Of a DNA stretch of 10,619 nt, positions 7,088-10,619 are shown piece after piece. This DNA is from Cephalothrix spiralis. Taxonomy: Eukaryota > Nemertea > Palaeonemertea > Archinemertea > Cephalotrichidae. The translations under genes and the position numbers were made by a program. The notes under the pieces were generated by a model. It was not told the origin of the DNA. It did no database searches and was given only the letters and a program-made list of their open reading frames with translations. Position 1 is the first letter of the stretch, and each line of letters opens with the position of its first letter. The stretch spans positions 1-10,619 of the forward strand of contig JAUCNG010398699.1 of the NCBI GenBank assembly GCA_032353305.1, written 5' to 3'.

Positions 7088-7225
7088 TTAGCCTGGGACC
7101 GCAAGGTACCTAGTTCATGTACGTTGCCGCGGAGAGGCACTGCAGAAGTCTTGCCCATGGAGAGGCTATATACTGACAAGAGTGAAGACTTACGAAACTG
7201 CTCCCCTTTTCGCCCAGAGGCTAGT
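6988..7225 (-). pseudogene. Possible partial exon, unknown product
   Basis: The frame is open from after a TGA near 7226 to a stop at 6988. It contains MGKTSAVPLRGNVHELGTLR followed by SQAKLGAFMGPRGP. At the codon after GGP-type residues the sequence is CCG|GTAAGTATGG, a near-perfect splice donor with its GT at 7056-7055 on the minus strand. A second donor-like string (TTC|GTAAGTCT) lies upstream near 7193-7188. If the donor is real, the coding part would end at 7057. The plus strand is also open here (7007-7237, starting with an alternative codon), which is typical of GC-rich sequence and lowers confidence. Function unknown. Confidence 0.25.
7051..7060 (-). promoter_or_regulatory. Strong splice-donor-like site
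   Basis: On the minus strand the string TCCGGTAAGT, followed by ATGG, matches the metazoan 5' splice-site consensus at every intronic position to +6. It falls in phase 0 of the open frame at 6988-7225. No matching acceptor was identified downstream on the minus strand, so its use is unproven. Confidence 0.35.
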
Positions 7226-7240
7226 CAGCGGCAGTAGCTA

Positions 7241-7404
7241 AAAGCAGGACATCAAGCACTACCGAAACACTACAACACTTTTTGCATCACACAGCCCTGT
7301 GGCTCACTACACCATACCATTACCACAAATATATAGTTTAATAACGGTAATGTACCCCTCACACAGCGTTCACGCTTAAATCATCTGAAAGCTAACTCAA
7401 TAGT
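7241..7404. other. Unassigned DNA upstream of a promoter-like repeat
   Basis: There is an A/C-rich stretch (about 7255-7325) with repeated CACTAC or ACTACA strings and a short inverted repeat, CAGCCCTGTGGCTC. No coding frame or RNA gene is seen. Confidence 0.4.
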
Positions 7405-7609
7405 CAGCCAAAACGAGATGCACTTTTGAAAGCTTTTGATTGGTTAATAGCGGAATTTCCGGTAATGACGCGTGGTCTGACGTCACGCAAAAAAAGAACT
7501 ATGATCTGTGGTAAGATCAAAGAAACCCGACACGGCTTGTGAATAAAGTGGGCAGCGCTTTCCTTAGTGATTGACTGATCATAAGTATAAATGGTGTAAG
7601 ACTACTAAA
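7405..7609 (+). repeat. Promoter-like dispersed repeat, copy 2
   Basis: This is the direct-strand partner of 3281-3485. In order it carries GATTGG (7438-7443, an inverted CCAAT box), TTAATAGCGGAAT, TGACGTCA (7478-7485, a CRE-like palindrome absent from copy 1), GATCAAAGAAACCCGACACGG, GAATAAAGTGGG, GTGATTGA and TATAAATG (7586-7593). The distance from CCAAT-like box to TATA-like box is about 145 bp. Similarity to copy 1 stops just past TGTAAGACTACTAA, where a start site might lie. No ORF with a good start follows. Read conservatively it is a two-copy dispersed repeat that contains promoter-like boxes. Confidence 0.7.
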
Positions 7610-8454
7610 TATTAGTTCGCCATTTCAGACATATTTAGTTTTTAAGAGACTCAAAAACACCAATAGGTGACGCGATCCGCGCGAAAAATGCTGGATTATG
7701 ATTGAAGAAAAGATATATTTATCGGTTCCTCAATCTTGGTCAGGGTAAATAATAGTTTCAAATAGTCCAATTCCAATTTAAAGCAGTAATTCGATATGAT
7801 TTAAATTGTTTTTTTTCATTGGTTCCCGGTTTTTGACCTTTTTCCAACCAATCATGAGGGCCGTGCTTATCCATCTATTGCTAGACTAACTTATATGATC
7901 AAACGACTCATTTCTATTCAGTCAATTCTCTTTATATCCTACTTTTCTTTTCATTTTCTTCGACCATATTTTTGTCACGCTGAGCCTCTGTTTGATGCCA
8001 AATTGATCATTTATCATGGCTCACTTAGCGAGCAATAAGTAACGCAGACTGGAGGTAAACGCTAGGTAATATCATGGCTCCTACTGCGCTTACGGGATAT
8101 TGAAAAACCAAAGTAGTCTTTACTGCCGTATTATCCAATTATAGCCTATTAGCCCAATAAGACTCGAAGCGAAATGCTCAATTTTTTCCAATTTAAGACG
8201 ATGAATTGGGCAACTGACATCACACGGAAGCACGCCCGTTTATGCGGATAAATGAGCTTTAATCACGATACTCGATAGAAAGGGGTTCGATACCGATATA
8301 TTTTTATCAGTTAATGAAAGGATTTTCAGTGCAACTTTATAACAATATAGCAAGACTTATCGACGAAATGTGAAGATTTATTTTTACAAATATTAAAAAA
8401 CTGTGACATTCCGTCGATAAGACAAATATTGCTGAATCTTGAGGGCATTACAAG
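7610..8454. other. Unassigned AT-rich DNA with a local hairpin
   Basis: No coding frame is apparent. TATCATGGCTC is repeated directly at 8012-8022 and 8070-8080. CTTATCGACGAAATGTGA (8356-8373) and TGACATTCCGTCGATAAG (8404-8421) form an imperfect inverted repeat around a 30-base AT-rich loop. This lies just left of the element at 8455-9050 and may be part of its decayed end. Confidence 0.5.
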
Positions 8455-9050
8455 CAGCCATAGCCTAATCATTAAATTGTGTGCGTCATTCGATTCCTTG
8501 ACGTCGAAAACCCATATTTACATCCAAATTTCAATTGAAAGGACAAAGTGATACTTGTTTTAGCGACGTCTCCGATTTATAGTTTGGGCACTTCTAATAG
8601 AGATAGAAACAAAACATGGCATTTTTGAATTCCTTGGCTCCGAAAATCATGGGGTAGGTCAAGGTTCGATTATTACCGTCGTGTCCGGGTTATGAGCGAT
8701 CTAAAATTCACAATTTTGGTACTTGAGAATAACTCGGAAGGTAATTCGGTTAGGAACATGGAACCTTGACCTATACTCCATGGTTTTCCGGCGGACCAAC
8801 TTACCATACCAAATATAAAATTTGAATGTAAATAGGGATTTTCGACGTCAGGAAATCAAATGGCGCACATATAGTTTTATTATTAGATCTTATTAGGCTA
8901 TATGGCAAATATGAGAAATGGCAATTTTTCAAAATAATAGCCGCCATTTTAAAAAACTACAATTTGAAATTTGAGATATTGACTCTAATAGGAAACATAT
9001 GGCACATGGGCAAATCGGATTTGAGAAAAAAGTTGCAAAATGAAACACCC
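8455..9050. mobile_element. Second, diverged member of the 487-1641 element family
   Basis: The right end is TGCAAAATGAAACACCC (to 9050) followed by TA (9051-9052). In reverse it reads GGGTGTTTCATTTTGCA, matching the GGGTGTTCCGTTTTGCA end of the 487-1641 element. The two arms are inverted copies: CATAGCCTAAT, GTGTGCGTCATTCGATTCC, TGACGTCGAAAACCC and ATTTACATCCAAATTT on the left match, inverted, the sequence from 8905 back to about 8820. Inner arms share GTAGGTCAAGGTTC with GGAACCTTGACCTA. The centre carries GAGCGATCTAAA and ATAACTCGGAAG as in the first element. The left terminus is not recognisable. There is no coding capacity. Confidence 0.7.
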
Positions 9051-9052
9051 TA

Positions 9053-9600
9053 GCCAATATACGGTAGTAAGATATGCGTTGACGTTGTACGATACCAACA
9101 ATATCGATAAGCAATCATAAAACGGTAAAACCACAGGAAGAGCTTTGTTGAAACCAACGCTGCTTTGGTCTCATTATTCTGTATCCACTGAAGAAAATTA
9201 AGCAATGAATTGAATAAGAACTAATGACATTTTTAAAGTAAATGTTGATTTTTTATTTGCATAATCCGAGTTTTATTACAAAATACCCTTAATTAATTGA
9301 TAGAGTGAAACGGTTTTGAAATTGGAACCGTTGTGGATAGTTGTGAATAGATTTTCAATAACGTTGTGATTATAACTTGTCAAAATATATGAAGGGTCAT
9401 TTAGATTAATTTAGATCACGAATTCATTCAGATAAAATGCTTTATAACCGTAGCTTATTAATCAGCTTTCTTATAATTGCTAACTTTTTCTTGTGCCACG
9501 TAGCCTACGTCATGATGGGATAAATTGGCGCCGAGCGCTTTTTTCGGTTTCGTGGCGCTGTACAGTAGAAATAAGACGTCGGTAGCTCGAACTAACTATT
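9053..9600. other. Unassigned AT-rich DNA
   Basis: Nothing coding is seen. A GC-richer patch at 9495-9580 contains CACGTAGCCTACGT and GGCGCCGAGCGC, both short palindromic strings. There is no match to the other repeat families of the window. Confidence 0.5.
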
Positions 9601-9620
9601 GGTGATTGGTTATATATTTC

Positions 9621-9680
9621 TAAGTTCTGAGATATTGCTTACTTCCGGTTATGACGCCATCAGGTCACGCGTGACCTGAT
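9621..9680 (+). repeat. CRE-like module, copy 1, ending in a perfect 22-bp palindrome
   Basis: This reads TTCTGAGATATTG, ACTTCCGGTTATGACG, CCATCAGGTCACG. Positions 9659-9680 form a perfect palindrome centred on TCACGCGTGA with flanking ATCAGG and CCTGAT. The module recurs at 9945-9998 and in weaker form at 10037-10077. In this copy the CRE-like core has one changed base (ATGACGCCAT). Confidence 0.75.
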
Positions 9681-9706
9681 ATTGACAATGCCATTGTTCA
9701 TCTATA

Positions 9707-9911
9707 CAGTGTGTCAAATGAAATGTATAACAGCCAGAAGACGTCATACTGTGATTCAATTAATTTAGTTGCAAAATACATCCCCGAAAGAGCATGCATG
9801 GTCCTCTCTCCCGATTGTTGCAGATCGATTTATAACTCGTAGATGGTCAACTCATAATTAAGTCAAATTATGACGTCATCTAACTATTACACACTTTACT
9901 GCGACACCCTG
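9707..9911. mobile_element. 205-bp mariner-type MITE
   Basis: The left end is CAGTGTGTCAAATGAAATG (from 9707) and the right end, on the opposite strand, is CAGGGTGTCGCAGTAAAG (ending at 9911). Each is bordered by TA (9705-9706 and 9912-9913). CAGGGTGTC ends with TA target sites are typical of mariner-family termini. It contains one CRE-like palindrome (ATGACGTCAT, 9870-9879) and no open frame. It lies between two copies of the CRE-like module. Confidence 0.7.
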
Positions 9912-9944
9912 TATATATACCAAATTGCATTAACTTAGTATGAT

Positions 9945-9998
9945 TAGGTTCTGAGATATTGAGCACTTCCGGATATGACGTCATCAGGTCAAGTGACC
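9945..9998 (+). repeat. CRE-like module, copy 2
   Basis: This matches 9621-9675 with few differences: GGTTCTGAGATATTG, CACTTCCGGATATGACG, TCATCAGGTCAAGTGACC. It carries the full ATGACGTCAT palindrome (9975-9984) and an imperfect GGTCA.GTGACC palindrome (9987-9998). Confidence 0.75.
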
Positions 9999-10036
9999 CT
10001 ACGCCTACAAATTTTTGCATGAATATGTGTGCCTAC

Positions 10037-10077
10037 TGATATATTAAAATCACTTCAAGATATGACGTCATCGTGTC
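10037..10077 (+). repeat. CRE-like module, copy 3 (degenerate)
   Basis: TGATATATTAAAATCACTTC followed by AAGATATGACGTCATCGTG aligns with the copies at 9621 and 9945. ATGACGTCAT lies at 10062-10071. The trailing GGTCACGTGACC palindrome is lost. Confidence 0.6.
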
Positions 10078-10083
10078 GTTTCT

Positions 10084-10115
10084 GGGGGGGGTAGATACAC
10101 GTCGTGTGACCCCCC
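10084..10115. repeat. G-run/C-run hairpin
   Basis: Eight G (10084-10091) plus T face A plus six C (10109-10115), with ACAC (10097-10100) and GTGT (10104-10107) pairing inside around a 3-base loop. It forms a strong hairpin immediately downstream of the last CRE-like module. Confidence 0.6.
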
Positions 10116-10150
10116 TAATAAACAGACATCTCCCAAATAGGTATCGTTCG

Positions 10151-10394
10151 TATCAATTTCAAATATATATTCCAATTCTGAAGTTCATCGGATAAAAACT
10201 GCGTACGATCGTCTGGAAGCAAACCAATAGTTAAAAACTAAAAATTGAGGTTTCTGGGGTAAGTACTTACTGTAGATCTTACGCACCAAAAATCAATAAG
10301 TTACCCTTACCATTTCTATAACTCAAATTTATAACTTCCAAATTTGAAGTCAATCGATTGAAAATAACGACCAGGATCTCCGAAAACCGATAGG
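10151..10394 (+). repeat. Diverged direct repeat of about 80 bp
   Basis: 10151-10230 and 10318-10394 align along their length: CAATTTCAAATATATATTCC with CTCAAATTTATAACTTCC, then CTGAAGTTCATCGGATAAAA with TTGAAGTCAATCGATTGAAA, a GA-rich middle, and AACCAATAG with AACCGATAG. The minus-strand frame open over 10279-10524 crosses the second copy and is not called as a gene. The remainder to 10619 shows nothing further that I can assign. Confidence 0.5.
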
Positions 10395-10619
10395 TAGGAA
10401 GAAGAAACGGAAATGATTCGATCGATTCAATAAAGCCGTATATCGTATTGGACCTACCGTGATGAATAACGGGTATGTCAGACCTCTCCTCTGAGGTAGT
10501 ATTGGTCCTCGATCTAGCGCGCATTATAGCTAGTCGGAGGGCAAATCTGCCGTAAGAAGGTAAACCGCGGTAACTCTGTTTTCAACGAACCGAGAAAATA
10601 GACAATTTGTAAATCGATT

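Noticed and set aside
8278-8300. GGGGTTCGATACCG resembles a tRNA B box
   Set aside because: The flanking bases do not make a five-pair T stem and no A box or acceptor stem is found at a suitable distance upstream.
10279-10524. 81-codon ATG-initiated frame on the minus strand
   Set aside because: It crosses the second copy of the diverged direct repeat (10318-10394), shows no motif, and has no supporting splice or promoter context.
1-10619. CRISPR array, bacterial operons or phage genes
   Set aside because: There are no regularly spaced identical repeats, no ribosome-binding-site-led gene series and no recognisable prokaryotic protein. Composition and repeat types indicate a eukaryotic nuclear sequence.

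Overview
The window looks like intergenic or intronic DNA from a metazoan, most likely an invertebrate. It is AT-rich, has no convincing protein-coding gene, and is filled with decayed, mostly non-coding dispersed repeats. The eukaryotic call rests on TA-flanked Tc1/mariner-type terminal repeats, consensus-like splice donors, the absence of long open frames and the density of degenerate inverted repeats. No lineage can be named from the sequence alone.

Layout, left to right. 1-484 is unrecognised AT-rich DNA. 487-1641 is a 1.15-kb element with terminal inverted repeats, TA flanks, long inverted arms and an internal duplication. 1855-2001 is a compact foldback element. 2500-3110 holds GC-richer patches bounded by a direct 13-mer. 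3281-3485 is a promoter-like block whose inverted relative lies at 7405-7609. 3703-4124 is a foldback array of about 16-bp units around GACCGAA, bounded by a direct 10-mer. 4321-4607, 5140-5716 and 5821-6100 are three copies of one G/A-rich repeat; the last two face head to head and make a palindrome of nearly 1 kb. A possible decayed exon (4849-5001) lies between the first and second copies.

6480-7240 differs sharply in composition. It is GC-richer, has three overlapping short open frames on the minus strand with a strong splice donor, and at its low-coordinate end carries four consecutive hairpins. It is the best candidate for a former coding or retroelement segment or a structured RNA, but I recognise no family. 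8455-9050 is a diverged relative of the 487-1641 element and is also palindromic. 9621-10077 carries degenerate copies of a module built on the CRE-like palindrome ATGACGTCAT, with a 205-bp mariner-type MITE (9707-9911) between two of them. The last 500 bases contain a G/C hairpin and a diverged direct repeat.

No set of genes works together here. The connecting theme is repeated insertion of non-autonomous, hairpin-forming DNA elements, at least six long inverted-repeat structures in 10.6 kb. I found no evidence for an intact novel biological system; the findings are repeat-family and structural leads.
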